From Shewanella amazonensis SB2B (GTDB taxonomy: Bacteria; Pseudomonadota; Gammaproteobacteria; Enterobacterales; Shewanellaceae), in contig NC_008700.1 in assembly GCF_000015245.1 (NCBI RefSeq), forward strand, positions 2,362,001 through 2,426,000: DNA of 64,000 nucleotides, in the 5' to 3' direction. Below are positions 25,986 to 34,493 of this stretch, in pieces. A model generated the notes under the pieces. It made no database searches. It was not told the origin of the DNA and worked only from the letters and a program-made list of their open reading frames with translations. How positions within the stretch are numbered: the first letter of the stretch is position 1; each line of letters begins with the position of its first letter. The translations under genes and the position numbers were made by a program.

Positions 25986-26336
25986 TCATGCGGTCAGCTT
26001 GACAATTTCCTGGTCGAATAAATTTTTGATGAGCCCAGAGAAATCAGCAATAAAGTGCGTTTGTTCCGGCGTGGCTTTTTTGTTTCCAACATGGGCCAGG
26101 ATTTCTTCGAGATCGTAAACGATGGCGTCGATTTCCCGAATGACCATGTTACGTTGGGCAAAACTTAATTCGGGATTTTGACCGCAAACCATGATGATCT
26201 GCGCGGACAACTGCTCTTCAAAGAGCTCCATCACTGTCTCATCAGCTAAACCCTTTCCCTCAGGCGCTTCGAAAAGCCCCAAGTTTTCAGTTAAGTACTG
26301 TATGAGATGCACGTAACCTTCTTTATCAGTGACCAT
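25986..26336 (-). CDS. DUF3802-like conserved protein
   Basis: 116 residues, acidic and mostly helical: MVTDKEGYVHLIQYLTENLGLFE...FAQRNMVIREIDAIVYDLEEILAHV. It looks like the small DUF3802 family of Shewanella and Vibrio relatives, recognised from memory, not from a search. No signal peptide or membrane segment. It abuts the STAS-like gene, which suggests joint expression. Confidence 0.65.
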   Translation of the reverse strand: MVTDKEGYVHLIQYLTENLGLFEAPEGKGLADETVMELFEEQLSAQIIMVCGQNPELSFAQRNMVIREIDAIVYDLEEILAHVGNKKATPEQTHFIADFSGLIKNLFDQEIVKLTA

Positions 26337-26429
26337 GTCAAATCCCGTATTGCATTAATGTCGGGTTTAAGCCCGCATTTTTATTATGGAACAAGTTGCT
26401 TTCTTCTTCCTTAAAGCATGCAATTCCTG

Positions 26430-27005
26430 TTATTTCTCAAGTGTTAGCACGAATGAAACCGGTACGGCACTGCTGATGGCCGATAATCCCGCCAATTCAC
26501 GCAACTTTTCAATCCCGGCGGTTAAACCAAAATTGGCTGCGTTAACGATTAACATGGCACTGCTGCTGACCATCAGGGTGTTATCAGAGACTCTTGCCAC
26601 AGTCACTTCGACATTGAGCTTGTCTGATTTACCATGCAATTCCACAGTCGCTGGAATTTCCGCTTTTGTGATTTCACCGGGTTTCAATGCGTTCACCAAT
26701 GACGGCTCTATCTTGGCAGAAAGTGTTAATGAGGGAAATTGCTCCACTTCAAATAACATGCTTTTCATGCGCTCATCGCGAATTTCAATACCTGTATCGA
26801 CAGACGCCAGTGGAATATTGAGGCTGAAATCGCCTTGTTCGGACAGTTTGCCTTCAAGGCTTTTAAATTTGTGAACTTCAGCAACATCGCCCTTCTTGAC
26901 CGAGATGAAGCTGACGTTGGAATTGGCTGCATTCAATTGCCAATCGGCCATGGCACCCGAGGCAGATACCAGCAGGGCTGCGCCCAACAAAGTACGAATA
27001 AACAT
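26430..27005 (-). CDS. YceI-family periplasmic protein
   Basis: 191 residues. A signal peptide (MFIRTLLGAALLVSASGAMA) precedes a lipocalin-like YceI domain, which in relatives binds isoprenoid-type lipids. Typical pieces are SNVSFISVKKG near the start, then IPLASVDTGIEIRDERMKSMLFEVEQFP. The ATG at 27005 has AGGAG seven bases upstream; a GTG just before it is not needed. Single gene by spacing; exact role not known. Confidence 0.88.
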   Translation of the reverse strand: MFIRTLLGAALLVSASGAMADWQLNAANSNVSFISVKKGDVAEVHKFKSLEGKLSEQGDFSLNIPLASVDTGIEIRDERMKSMLFEVEQFPSLTLSAKIEPSLVNALKPGEITKAEIPATVELHGKSDKLNVEVTVARVSDNTLMVSSSAMLIVNAANFGLTAGIEKLRELAGLSAISSAVPVSFVLTLEK

Positions 27006-27188
27006 CACTTGTCTCCTTGTGTTTCGTTGCGTTCAGGCCATTCCTGAATTGCTAAATTAGTGACAACACAAACAATAAACCAAACGGCCACTATAACTCT
27101 AGCTGCAAATTCCTGTCAGGGCTGTCAATTGACTGAAATATCTGCTTGTTAAAGTTCAGATACATTATCAATCCCTTACGAGGTTAAC

Positions 27189-27401
27189 ATGTCGGCCCCA
27201 CAGCACACTGGTACAGTAAAATGGTTTAACGACGAGAAAGGTTTTGGCTTCCTGAGTCGCGATAATGATTCAGATGTATTTGTTCACTACCGCGCTATCA
27301 ATACTCAGGGAAGACGCACTTTAAAAGAAGGTCAAAAAGTCAGCTTCAGCCTGGTTGAAGGCCAAAAGGGCCTCCTGGCAGCAAACGTCACGCCACTGTG
27401 A
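27189..27401 (+). CDS. Cold-shock domain protein
   Basis: 70 residues forming one CSD beta barrel. RNP1 is KGFGFLS and RNP2 is DVFVHY; the start GTVKWFNDEKGFGF is diagnostic. It binds single-stranded RNA/DNA. RNP2 ends in Tyr where most paralogues have Phe (VHF), and the protein differs clearly from the second copy at 36716-36925. Its stop codon abuts the pdxH stop on the other strand. Confidence 0.93.
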   Translation: MSAPQHTGTVKWFNDEKGFGFLSRDNDSDVFVHYRAINTQGRRTLKEGQKVSFSLVEGQKGLLAANVTPL

Positions 27402-28040
27402 TCAGGGCGCCAGGCGCTCAATATCCCAACCCGCCGCCGTTTTTTCATAAATAAAGCGGTCGTGCAGCCTGTGTTCCCCGCCCTGCCAGAACTCAATACT
27501 GGCGGGACGGACCAGATAGCCGCCCCAGAAAGATGGCAATGGCACTTCACCGGCGGAAAACTTCTGCTTCATCTCCATAAACTTGGCTTCCAGGACCTGC
27601 CTGGCACTGAGTTTGGATGACTGAGCAGATACCCAGGCTGCAATCTGGCTGTCTTTCGGTCGGGTAACGAAGTACTTGAGTACCTCAGCCGTTGAAAGTG
27701 GTTCGGCAATGCCTGTCACAGCCACCTGTCGCTCCAGAGGGTGCCAGGGAAAGAGCAAGCTGATGTGGGCGTTATGCTTCAGTTGAGTCGCCTTGCGGCT
27801 ACCCAGATTGGTGAAAAATACAAAACCCTGCTCGTCGAAGCGTTTGAGAAGCACTATCCGTTGATAGGGTTGGCCTAGCTCATCGACTGTCGCCACACAC
27901 ATGGCCGTGGGGTCGGTAAGCTCTGCGGCCTTGGCCTGCTCCATCCAGCGCTCAAACAATGCCATGGGGTCTTCGGGCAATTCGCTGCGCCTGAGGCCGC
28001 CTTTGGTGTATTCACGGCGAATGTCGCTGAGATCTGTCAT
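27402..28040 (-). CDS. pdxH: Pyridoxamine 5'-phosphate oxidase
   Basis: 212 residues. FMN-dependent enzyme that makes pyridoxal 5'-phosphate. Motifs include AMCVATVDELGQPYQRIVLLKRFDEQGFVFFTNLGSRKATQL for FMN and substrate contacts, and the C-terminal FWQGGEHRLHDRFIYEK ending in RLAP. AAGGA precedes the ATG. Convergent with the cold-shock gene with no spacer. Confidence 0.97.
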   Translation of the reverse strand: MTDLSDIRREYTKGGLRRSELPEDPMALFERWMEQAKAAELTDPTAMCVATVDELGQPYQRIVLLKRFDEQGFVFFTNLGSRKATQLKHNAHISLLFPWHPLERQVAVTGIAEPLSTAEVLKYFVTRPKDSQIAAWVSAQSSKLSARQVLEAKFMEMKQKFSAGEVPLPSFWGGYLVRPASIEFWQGGEHRLHDRFIYEKTAAGWDIERLAP

Positions 28041-28096
28041 GGTGATTCCTTATGGGCACTGTATCGTTTGAGGCATTCTAGCCGCTTGACGTGCAA

Positions 28097-28126
28097 CAAA
28101 AAAGCCGACAGTGAGGTCGGCTTTTG
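28097..28126. terminator. Bidirectional-looking terminator between speD and pdxH
   Basis: AAAAGCCGAC, loop AGTGAG, GTCGGCTTTT, flanked by further A and T runs. Both speD and pdxH read leftward here; it can end the spe transcript upstream of the pdxH promoter. The 190 bases between speD and this hairpin hold a smaller inverted repeat, TGATTAC-N5-GTAATCA at 28234-28252, and no gene. Confidence 0.75.
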
Positions 28127-28318
28127 ATTTTATCCGCCAATCACCCCCAGGAAAGAGTCAAAGGCGATACCCGTATTAATGAGCTGTAGACCTAAGGTGC
28201 ACCAGCCTGACGGCCTATGGCTTCGGTATCCGCTGATTACACGGAGTAATCAACACAATTCTCTGCGTATAGCCAGAGACCTCAGGCGCAAAGGGGATAA
28301 CGTCTGGCGGGGCGAAGA

Positions 28319-29248
28319 TTACATGGGCTCGGGAATAAGCACTTCATGACACAACTGCTGATAGTGGCTGAACTCCACCCTATACCCCTGGGACATGGAT
28401 AAGGCACAGCTTCCCAGGCACAGGTGCGCGGGGTAGTTTTCGGTATGACGCTGGGCGTTAAACCCAATCTCATCCCAACTGCCCGGATTTAGAATACCCA
28501 GCAAACGAGAGAAGATTTGACGATATTCGCCTTCCAGCGGCAAGTTGGTTTCAAAGCTCACGTAGGAGCTGTTTTCCTGGGGCGTAATATGAATGGTCAT
28601 GTAGCGATCGCCACGGATGCCATTGATAGAATACCCAAAAGGTTCAAACAAAAAGTCGTCAAATACAAACCCGGGTAACATGGCATCCAATTGCAACAGG
28701 CGGCGGATTTCAGCAGCACTCTGATGTTCACTGCGCAAGTAATCGGCAGCCTCACCACGGATGTGGTACATCAAAAGCTCACTGGTATGGTCATCTGCAG
28801 TTGCTTCGTAAGGTTTGTTGCTGGTGAAAATATAGTGATGGTGGGAATCCAGATGTCCGATTCTGAATGCATCCCCCGGCAACAACGCGCGGATGGCGGT
28901 TAAATCGTCGGTAAAGGCACTGCTTTGCAAGTGTGACAGATACTCGTTTTTGCGCTGATAGCTGGCAAAAGCAATCTTTTCAGCACCGACTTCATTGATA
29001 AAACGGACAACGGCTTTAGCGAGGGTTGTGGTGCCGCAGGTCAACATCAGGAACCTGTCGTCCCAGACAAACAAACTCGATTCGCTGAGCAAGTAGGCAT
29101 CGCAGTGTTCATTGTTGATACTGGAGAGGATTTCCGCATTGGCGCAGGCCACCATCTCTTTCCAGAATTCACGCCCCAGTGCTCTGAGTGAGCCGAATTC
29201 GCGGGTGACTATGACTTCTATTTTTTTTTCTGAACCTTCAAAAAACAT
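28319..29248 (-). CDS. speD: S-adenosylmethionine decarboxylase, eukaryotic type
   Basis: 309 residues. It makes decarboxylated SAM, the aminopropyl donor for SpeE. The sequence is of the eukaryotic class, not the short E. coli SpeD or the small archaeal/Bacillus type: the start MFFEGSEKKIEV, the self-cleavage site LSES|SLFV (Glu56-Ser57, Ser57 becoming the pyruvoyl group), the catalytic Cys in TCGTT (Cys71), and GYSINGIRG...TIHITPQ...SYVSFETNL correspond in order and spacing to human AMD1 motifs around Ser68, Cys82, Ser229 and His243. It lies 73 bases after speA. Confidence 0.92.
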   Translation of the reverse strand: MFFEGSEKKIEVIVTREFGSLRALGREFWKEMVACANAEILSSINNEHCDAYLLSESSLFVWDDRFLMLTCGTTTLAKAVVRFINEVGAEKIAFASYQRKNEYLSHLQSSAFTDDLTAIRALLPGDAFRIGHLDSHHHYIFTSNKPYEATADDHTSELLMYHIRGEAADYLRSEHQSAAEIRRLLQLDAMLPGFVFDDFLFEPFGYSINGIRGDRYMTIHITPQENSSYVSFETNLPLEGEYRQIFSRLLGILNPGSWDEIGFNAQRHTENYPAHLCLGSCALSMSQGYRVEFSHYQQLCHEVLIPEPM

Positions 29249-29321
29249 TTTTCTCTACCTGAGGGCCGGGAGGGCTTACGCCCTGGTTCCCCGGCCTGGC
29301 TTCACCTTGCCTTAGTATGGG

Positions 29322-31232
29322 TTAAAAGTCTTCCAGATAGGTGTAGCCCTTGAGGCCCACCTGGAGTTCTTCGAGGATCATCGCGCGCTCGTCTTCTGCG
29401 ATGTGTGAATTCACCAGCTCCTCGTAGGTGCGCATGAAGGACACGGCATCGAGGTTCACATAGCGCAGTACGTCGGCTACCGTATCACCGGCAAGTACAG
29501 ACTCGATATTGGTCTGGCCTTCTTCGTCGATACGCACCACTGCTGAGTTGGTATCACCAAAGAGGTTGTGCAGGTCGCCGAGGATTTCCTGATAAGCACC
29601 CACCAGGAAGAAGCCAATCAGATACGGATCTTCAGCTGACCAGTTAGGTACCGGCAGCGTGGTTTCAATACCCTGACCATCTACGTATTGGTCAACAATA
29701 CCGTCTGAGTCACAGGTGATATCCAGCATCACAGCACGGCGCTCAGGCACCTTGTCCAAACCTGACAGCGGCAGCACAGGGAATACCTGGTCGATACCCC
29801 AGGCATCGGGCAGTGACTGGAATAAGGAGAAGTTAACAAAGAATCTGTCAGCCAGTTTCTCGTTCAGTTCATCGATGATCGGGCGCTGATAACGGTTACG
29901 GGCGTTCATCAAGCCCTGCAACTCGTGACACACAGCAAGGTTACACTGCTCGGCCCAGGCGCGGTCTTCCAGGCTCAGCTGTCCCAACGCAAAGAGGGAT
30001 TGGGCCTCGGCCAGATCAGACTGAGTATCGTGGAAGATTTCAATCAGAGCACGCTGATCGAGACGTGAGCTGATTTCATTCCAGCTACGCCACATGTTGT
30101 GCAGCAGCTGAGGCGCTTCTTCTTCCGGCGCAGGAATGTCTTCCGGGCTGTATGCCTCGGTGCCAATCACGTCGGTGATGAGTACCGCGTGGTGGGCAGT
30201 GAGGTAACGGCCTGACTCAGAAATAATGCGCGGCATTGGCTGTTCGTTCTGATTACACACATCGGTGAGCACAGATACGATGTTGTTGGCGTATTCTGCC
30301 AGCGCGTAGTTCATGGAGTTGTTTGACTGACTGCGGGTACCGTCGTAATCCACGGCCAAGCCGCCGCCCACGTCAAAGCAGTTAACCTTGGCGCCCAGTT
30401 TACGCAGTTCACAGTAGAAACGTGCGGCCTCACCTACACCGTGGCGAATATCACGGATGTTGGCGATTTGCGAACCCAGGTGGAAGTGCAGCAACTGCAG
30501 CGATTCCAGCATGTCTTCATCTTTCAGACGCTCGACGACCTTTAAGATTTGCGCAGCAGACAGACCAAACTTGGACTTTTCACCGCCGCTGGCCTGCCAC
30601 TTACCCTTGCCCTGAAAAGCCAAACGGGCGCGCAGACCCAGGCGTGGGGTAACACCCAGCTTCTTGGACTCTTCGAGCACCATCTGCAGCTCGGACATCT
30701 TCTCGAGCACTATGTATACACTGTGGCCGAGTTTCTCACCAATCAGCGCCAGGCGAATGTATTCTTTGTCTTTGTAACCGTTACACACGATTACTGAACT
30801 GGCCTTTTGCGCCATGGCAAGCACAGCCATCAGCTCAGGCTTACTGCCAGCCTCAAGACCCAGCTGAGGCACAGTCTTGCTTACCTGGCTTGCGAGGATT
30901 TCCTCAACCACGGTCTGCTGTTGGTTTACCTTGATGGGGTACACCAGCAGGTAGTCAGATTGATACTCGTATTTCTGAATGGCCTGATTGAACATCTGGC
31001 ACAGGTGATCAACTCTGTGGTGCAGAATTTGCGGGAAACGCACCAACACTGGCAAACTCACACCGGCTTTAACCATATCCTTGGCCAGCGCGTTCAAACC
31101 AATTTTGAAGGTGGGATTTTTAGGATCCGGGGAGACGGTTACCTCACCCTCGTCGCTGATCCCATAAAAACCCTGACTCCAGTGGGCAACGTTGTACCCG
31201 GCGCGGGCGTCGTCAATTGACCATTCGTTCAT
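29322..31232 (-). CDS. speA: Biosynthetic arginine decarboxylase
   Basis: 636 residues. PLP enzyme of the alanine-racemase-fold class that turns arginine into agmatine, the first step to putrescine. The PLP lysine is in VYPIKVNQQQTVVEEI; also seen are the glycine-rich LGLEAGSKPEL and FDVGGGLAVDYDGT. No speB (agmatinase) is in the window, so the route to putrescine is completed elsewhere. Middle gene of speE-speA-speD. Confidence 0.97.
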   Translation of the reverse strand: MNEWSIDDARAGYNVAHWSQGFYGISDEGEVTVSPDPKNPTFKIGLNALAKDMVKAGVSLPVLVRFPQILHHRVDHLCQMFNQAIQKYEYQSDYLLVYPIKVNQQQTVVEEILASQVSKTVPQLGLEAGSKPELMAVLAMAQKASSVIVCNGYKDKEYIRLALIGEKLGHSVYIVLEKMSELQMVLEESKKLGVTPRLGLRARLAFQGKGKWQASGGEKSKFGLSAAQILKVVERLKDEDMLESLQLLHFHLGSQIANIRDIRHGVGEAARFYCELRKLGAKVNCFDVGGGLAVDYDGTRSQSNNSMNYALAEYANNIVSVLTDVCNQNEQPMPRIISESGRYLTAHHAVLITDVIGTEAYSPEDIPAPEEEAPQLLHNMWRSWNEISSRLDQRALIEIFHDTQSDLAEAQSLFALGQLSLEDRAWAEQCNLAVCHELQGLMNARNRYQRPIIDELNEKLADRFFVNFSLFQSLPDAWGIDQVFPVLPLSGLDKVPERRAVMLDITCDSDGIVDQYVDGQGIETTLPVPNWSAEDPYLIGFFLVGAYQEILGDLHNLFGDTNSAVVRIDEEGQTNIESVLAGDTVADVLRYVNLDAVSFMRTYEELVNSHIAEDERAMILEELQVGLKGYTYLEDF

Positions 31233-31260
31233 CTCAATTGTGCCTATATATAGAGAGATA

Positions 31261-32136
31261 TTAAGCGGTCACGGTCATGGCTGACCGGATCGCCTGTTCG
31301 ACGTATTTAGGCAAGGCAAAGCTTGCCTGATGCACTGCGGGCGTGTAGTAACGGGTACTGATCCCAGCCTCGTTGAAACGCGCCTCGAGGGTTGCAAGGT
31401 CAAGCTTGCGCGCCTCAGGATTGTCGGTGGCCCAGGCAAATGCCATGGAACCACCAATGTACGTTGGGACTGCCGCCATGTAAAACCAACACTCCCGGGT
31501 ATAACTGCTCATACGGCGCACCGTGTCCTGCAGGGATTCAACCTGCATAAAGGGCACCCCATTTTGGGCCACAAAGATGCCGTTTTCATTAAGGCATCGT
31601 TTACAGCCCGCATAAAAATCAGAGCTGAACAGCACTTCGCCGGGGCCAACCGGGTCGGTACAGTCAGAAATAATCACATCAAACCGCTCTGCGCAGTTGG
31701 CAACAAAGTCCATGCCATCGGCGATAACCAGCTCCACTCGTGGATCGTCGTAGGCGCCGGCAGAATGATTAGGCAACCAGGTTTTGCACATGTCCACAAC
31801 GGCGCTATCAATTTCCACCATCACGATACGCTCAATAGCCTGGTGTTTCACCACTTCACGGAGCATGCCGCCATCGCCACCGCCGATAATCAGCAGGCTT
31901 TTAACCTGTCCATGTGCCAACACCGGCACGTGGGTCAACATTTCGTGATAGACAAATTCATCCGCTTCGGTGGTTTGAATGGCGCCATTGAGGGCCATCA
32001 CCCTGCCAAAACGGGCATTTTCAAAAATTGATAAATGCCACTGACTGGTCTTTTGCTCGAAGAGCACCTTGTCTATCTCGAAATATTGACCATAGCCGCT
32101 GTGCAGCGTCTCGAAATATAGATTGTTGTCTTGCAT
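31261..32136 (-). CDS. speE: Spermidine synthase
   Basis: 291 residues. Aminopropyltransferase that joins decarboxylated SAM and putrescine. Motifs: IGGGDGGMLREVVKH (nucleotide binding), and the catalytic-region ISDCTDPVGPGEVLF. The N-terminal YFETLHSGYGQYFEIDKVLFEQKT matches the family's gate region. First gene of the spe cluster, 28 bases before speA. Confidence 0.97.
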   Translation of the reverse strand: MQDNNLYFETLHSGYGQYFEIDKVLFEQKTSQWHLSIFENARFGRVMALNGAIQTTEADEFVYHEMLTHVPVLAHGQVKSLLIIGGGDGGMLREVVKHQAIERIVMVEIDSAVVDMCKTWLPNHSAGAYDDPRVELVIADGMDFVANCAERFDVIISDCTDPVGPGEVLFSSDFYAGCKRCLNENGIFVAQNGVPFMQVESLQDTVRRMSSYTRECWFYMAAVPTYIGGSMAFAWATDNPEARKLDLATLEARFNEAGISTRYYTPAVHQASFALPKYVEQAIRSAMTVTA

Positions 32137-32840
32137 TTAACTGAATCCGATGGTGTCGGTTTGAAAAGTGTAGAATACCCAGTCCCGTGCACTTCGAAGG
32201 AAAGACGGAAAAAGGAAGCCGTAAGGTCCAATTAGACCGGCTTATTGGGGACTATTGGCCTCTTCGCGGCCAGAATTGATGCGGATAAGGGTAAGGTGTT
32301 TTACGTCTGTGTCGATAGCAACCAGGTCCTGAGTGAGACAAGAAGCCAGCTTGAGGCAATGTGCAGAAAGCAAATGATAGTGCATTAGCCAACTCCCCCT
32401 TCCGTTAAACCGTACCTCTTGCGTCATTTGATGTGCAAGATGACACAGCCCGTGACTCATCCAAAATATCCAGACCGATAAACTGACCTGTAAACAGGCG
32501 CCAGACTTTGGGAATAGACCCAAAAACGGCGCAATTAAACCCCGCATACCACAAGAATGCAAGCAAGAATTCGCATTTGTTCAATGAGTTGCAAGATATA
32601 CTACAAAGCGAACAAAGCCCCCAGGTGCAAAGTCATAAAATACTTTTTAATATCATAGGCTAACGAGTTAAACCTCACACAGTTTTCAGAGTATGTGTTC
32701 AATATATTTAAATAGCTCAGACTCACTTTTTGACATGCAAAAAACCTTGTGAAAGAAGCGGTTTTTATCAGGCGCGTATATCATGAACAAATCCCGGTGT
32801 GGCTAAAGCCTAAACTGAGGTGAATCCCGCCGGTTTGGGG
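32137..32840. other. Non-coding region upstream of speE and the CvfB-like gene
   Basis: About 700 bases without a gene I can support. The right half (32580-32760) is distinctly AT-rich. It ends in the -10 element of the next gene. An open frame at 32242-32562 on the minus strand has no recognisable domain or good start. A weak AT-rich inverted repeat AAAAACC/GGTTTTT lies near 32740-32768. Confidence 0.4.
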
Positions 32841-32846
32841 TATAAT
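32841..32846 (+). promoter_or_regulatory. -10 element for the CvfB-like gene
   Basis: A perfect TATAAT, 40 bases before the ATG at 32886. No good -35 is seen. Because it lies inside the longer open frame that begins at 32820, it supports the downstream start. Confidence 0.55.
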
Positions 32847-32885
32847 CAGCGCCGTAATGCCCAATCATCTGAAATCAGGTACTCA

Positions 32886-33716
32886 ATGATCCAATTAGGA
32901 AAAACTTGCCGGCTGGCGGTTGTTAAACAAGTTAATTTTGGTTTTTATCTCAATGCCGGTGACTTCGGTCAGGTGCTGTTACCCAATAAGTTTGCACCCG
33001 ACAACCTGCAAGTGGGTGATGAACTTGATGTCTTTCTGTACCTGGACTCCGAAGATACGCCCATTGCCACCACGCAAAAACCCCTGGCGCAGGTCGGTGA
33101 ATTCGCCAACCTGAAAATAGTATCGGTCAGCCGGGTAGGCGCCTTCCTCGATTGGGGATTGGACAAAGACTTGCTGCTGCCCTTTGCTGAGCAAACCCGT
33201 CCACCGGAGGAAGGCAAATATCAGTTGGTACACCTGCATATCAACCGTGCAGATGACAGAATTGTCGCCTCGGCGAAGCTGGATAAGTTCCTCGATAAGA
33301 CGCCTGCATCATACAAGCCAGGCCAGGAAGTGAAACTGGTTATCGCGGGCCGCACGGATCTCGGTTATAAGGCGATTATCAACGATAGCCACTGGGGGCT
33401 TATCCATCAAAGCGATGTGTTCAAGCCACTGCGTGCGGGTAATAAACTCAAGGGTTACATCAAGCAGGTACGCCACGACGGTAAAATCGATTTGGTGCTC
33501 AACAAAGGCACCCGCGATGAATTGGATGCCCATTCAGGCGTCATCCTGAAAAAACTGCAGGCTGCCGGTGGCTTCCTGCCCTTGGGCGACAAGACTGACG
33601 CCGATGTGATTTACACTGAGCTGGGTATGAGCAAAAAAGCCTTTAAAAAGAGTATTGGCGGCCTCTTCAAACAGGGTAAGCTTCGAATCACAGACGATGG
33701 ACTCTATCTGAACTGA
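32886..33716 (+). CDS. CvfB/YitL-like S1-domain RNA-binding protein
   Basis: 276 residues from ATG 32886. The domain plan is three S1-like barrels and a C-terminal winged helix, as in the CvfB family (N-terminal GKTCRLAVVKQVNFGFYLNAG; VSRVGAFLDWGLDKDLLLPF; GLIHQSDVFKPLRAGNKLKGYIKQVRHDGKIDLVL; C-terminal DADVIYTELGMSKKAFKKSIGGLFKQGKL). In Firmicutes CvfB affects virulence-factor expression through RNA; in gammaproteobacteria its role is not defined. Confidence 0.9.
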   Translation: MIQLGKTCRLAVVKQVNFGFYLNAGDFGQVLLPNKFAPDNLQVGDELDVFLYLDSEDTPIATTQKPLAQVGEFANLKIVSVSRVGAFLDWGLDKDLLLPFAEQTRPPEEGKYQLVHLHINRADDRIVASAKLDKFLDKTPASYKPGQEVKLVIAGRTDLGYKAIINDSHWGLIHQSDVFKPLRAGNKLKGYIKQVRHDGKIDLVLNKGTRDELDAHSGVILKKLQAAGGFLPLGDKTDADVIYTELGMSKKAFKKSIGGLFKQGKLRITDDGLYLN

Positions 33717-33722
33717 TTGATT

Positions 33723-33750
33723 AAAACGGTGGCATGGCCACCGTTTTTTT
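33723..33750 (+). terminator. Terminator after the CvfB-like gene
   Basis: AAAACGGTGGC-AT-GCCACCGTTTT within 33723-33750, followed by a T run. Confidence 0.85.
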
Positions 33751-33802
33751 ATTGGCGAAATGGTAACAAAGTGCGTTGCCTATGGGCACAAGCAGCTTGC
33801 TC

Positions 33803-33811
33803 TGATATAAC
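33803..33811 (+). promoter_or_regulatory. Extended -10 element for yceH
   Basis: TGATATAAC, that is TG-N-TATAAC, 27 bases before the yceH start. No matching -35 at the right distance; extended -10 promoters can do without one. Confidence 0.45.
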
Positions 33812-33838
33812 AGATTCAGGAAGTTAAAGGAGTTTTCA

Positions 33839-34471
33839 ATGTTGCTTGATGCCATCGAAGCCAGAATCATTGGCTGTTTATTGGAAAAAGAAGTTACCAC
33901 CCCGGATCAATATCCCCTTTCGCTCAATGCCCTGACACTGGCTTGCAATCAAAAAAGCAGCCGGGCCCCCGTCATGGACCTCTCAGAAACGCAGGTTCAG
34001 GCTGGCATTGATGAACTCACCAAAAAAAGGCTGGTAAGCGAGCAATCCGGATTCGGCAGCCGAGTCGTCAAATATAAACACAGGTTTTGTAATACTGAGT
34101 TTTCAGATCTTCAGCTTTCCAGCGCACAGGTTGCGGTACTTAGCCTGCTGCTGCTAAGGGGACCGCAGACACCAGGCGAGCTGAGAACCCGCGCCGGTCG
34201 TCAACACGACTTCAAAGACATTGCTGAAGTCGAAGCGACCCTGACCGCGCTGGCATCCCGGGAAACGCCGCTAGTGGTGCAACTTCCCAGAGAGCCGGGT
34301 AAAAGGGAGTCGCGATTCAGCCTCACCATAGTCGAAGCCACAACAGGCATGACAACACATTCGGTTGCGTCCCAAGTTGACGAACGGGACGATAGCCGCA
34401 TAGCTGCCCTGGAGGAGCGAGTCGCGCAGTTGGAAGCGCGCCTGGATGCACTCTTATTACAAACACACTAA
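33839..34471 (+). CDS. yceH: YceH (DUF480) family protein
   Basis: 210 residues. Two winged-helix domains: LDAIEARIIGCLLEKEVTTPDQYPLSLNALTLACNQKSSR is the family signature, and LSLLLLRGPQTPGELRTRAGR starts the second. A C-terminal coiled coil (ALEERVAQLEARLDALL) could mediate dimerisation. AAAGGAG precedes the ATG. Function is not established; a DNA-binding role is suggested by the fold. Confidence 0.93.
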   Translation: MLLDAIEARIIGCLLEKEVTTPDQYPLSLNALTLACNQKSSRAPVMDLSETQVQAGIDELTKKRLVSEQSGFGSRVVKYKHRFCNTEFSDLQLSSAQVAVLSLLLLRGPQTPGELRTRAGRQHDFKDIAEVEATLTALASRETPLVVQLPREPGKRESRFSLTIVEATTGMTTHSVASQVDERDDSRIAALEERVAQLEARLDALLLQTH

Positions 34472-34493
34472 TCCGTGACGACAGGATGTTAGC

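Noticed and set aside
32242..32562. 106-codon open frame on the minus strand between the spe cluster and the CvfB-like gene
   Set aside because: No recognisable domain, odd composition (many Cys, His, Trp, Met), no good ribosome site, and in an otherwise non-coding region. Kept as non-coding until conservation is shown.
32740..32768. AT-rich inverted repeat AAAAACC/GGTTTTT as a terminator
   Set aside because: Low GC stem with a 15-base loop, and no gene reads into it.
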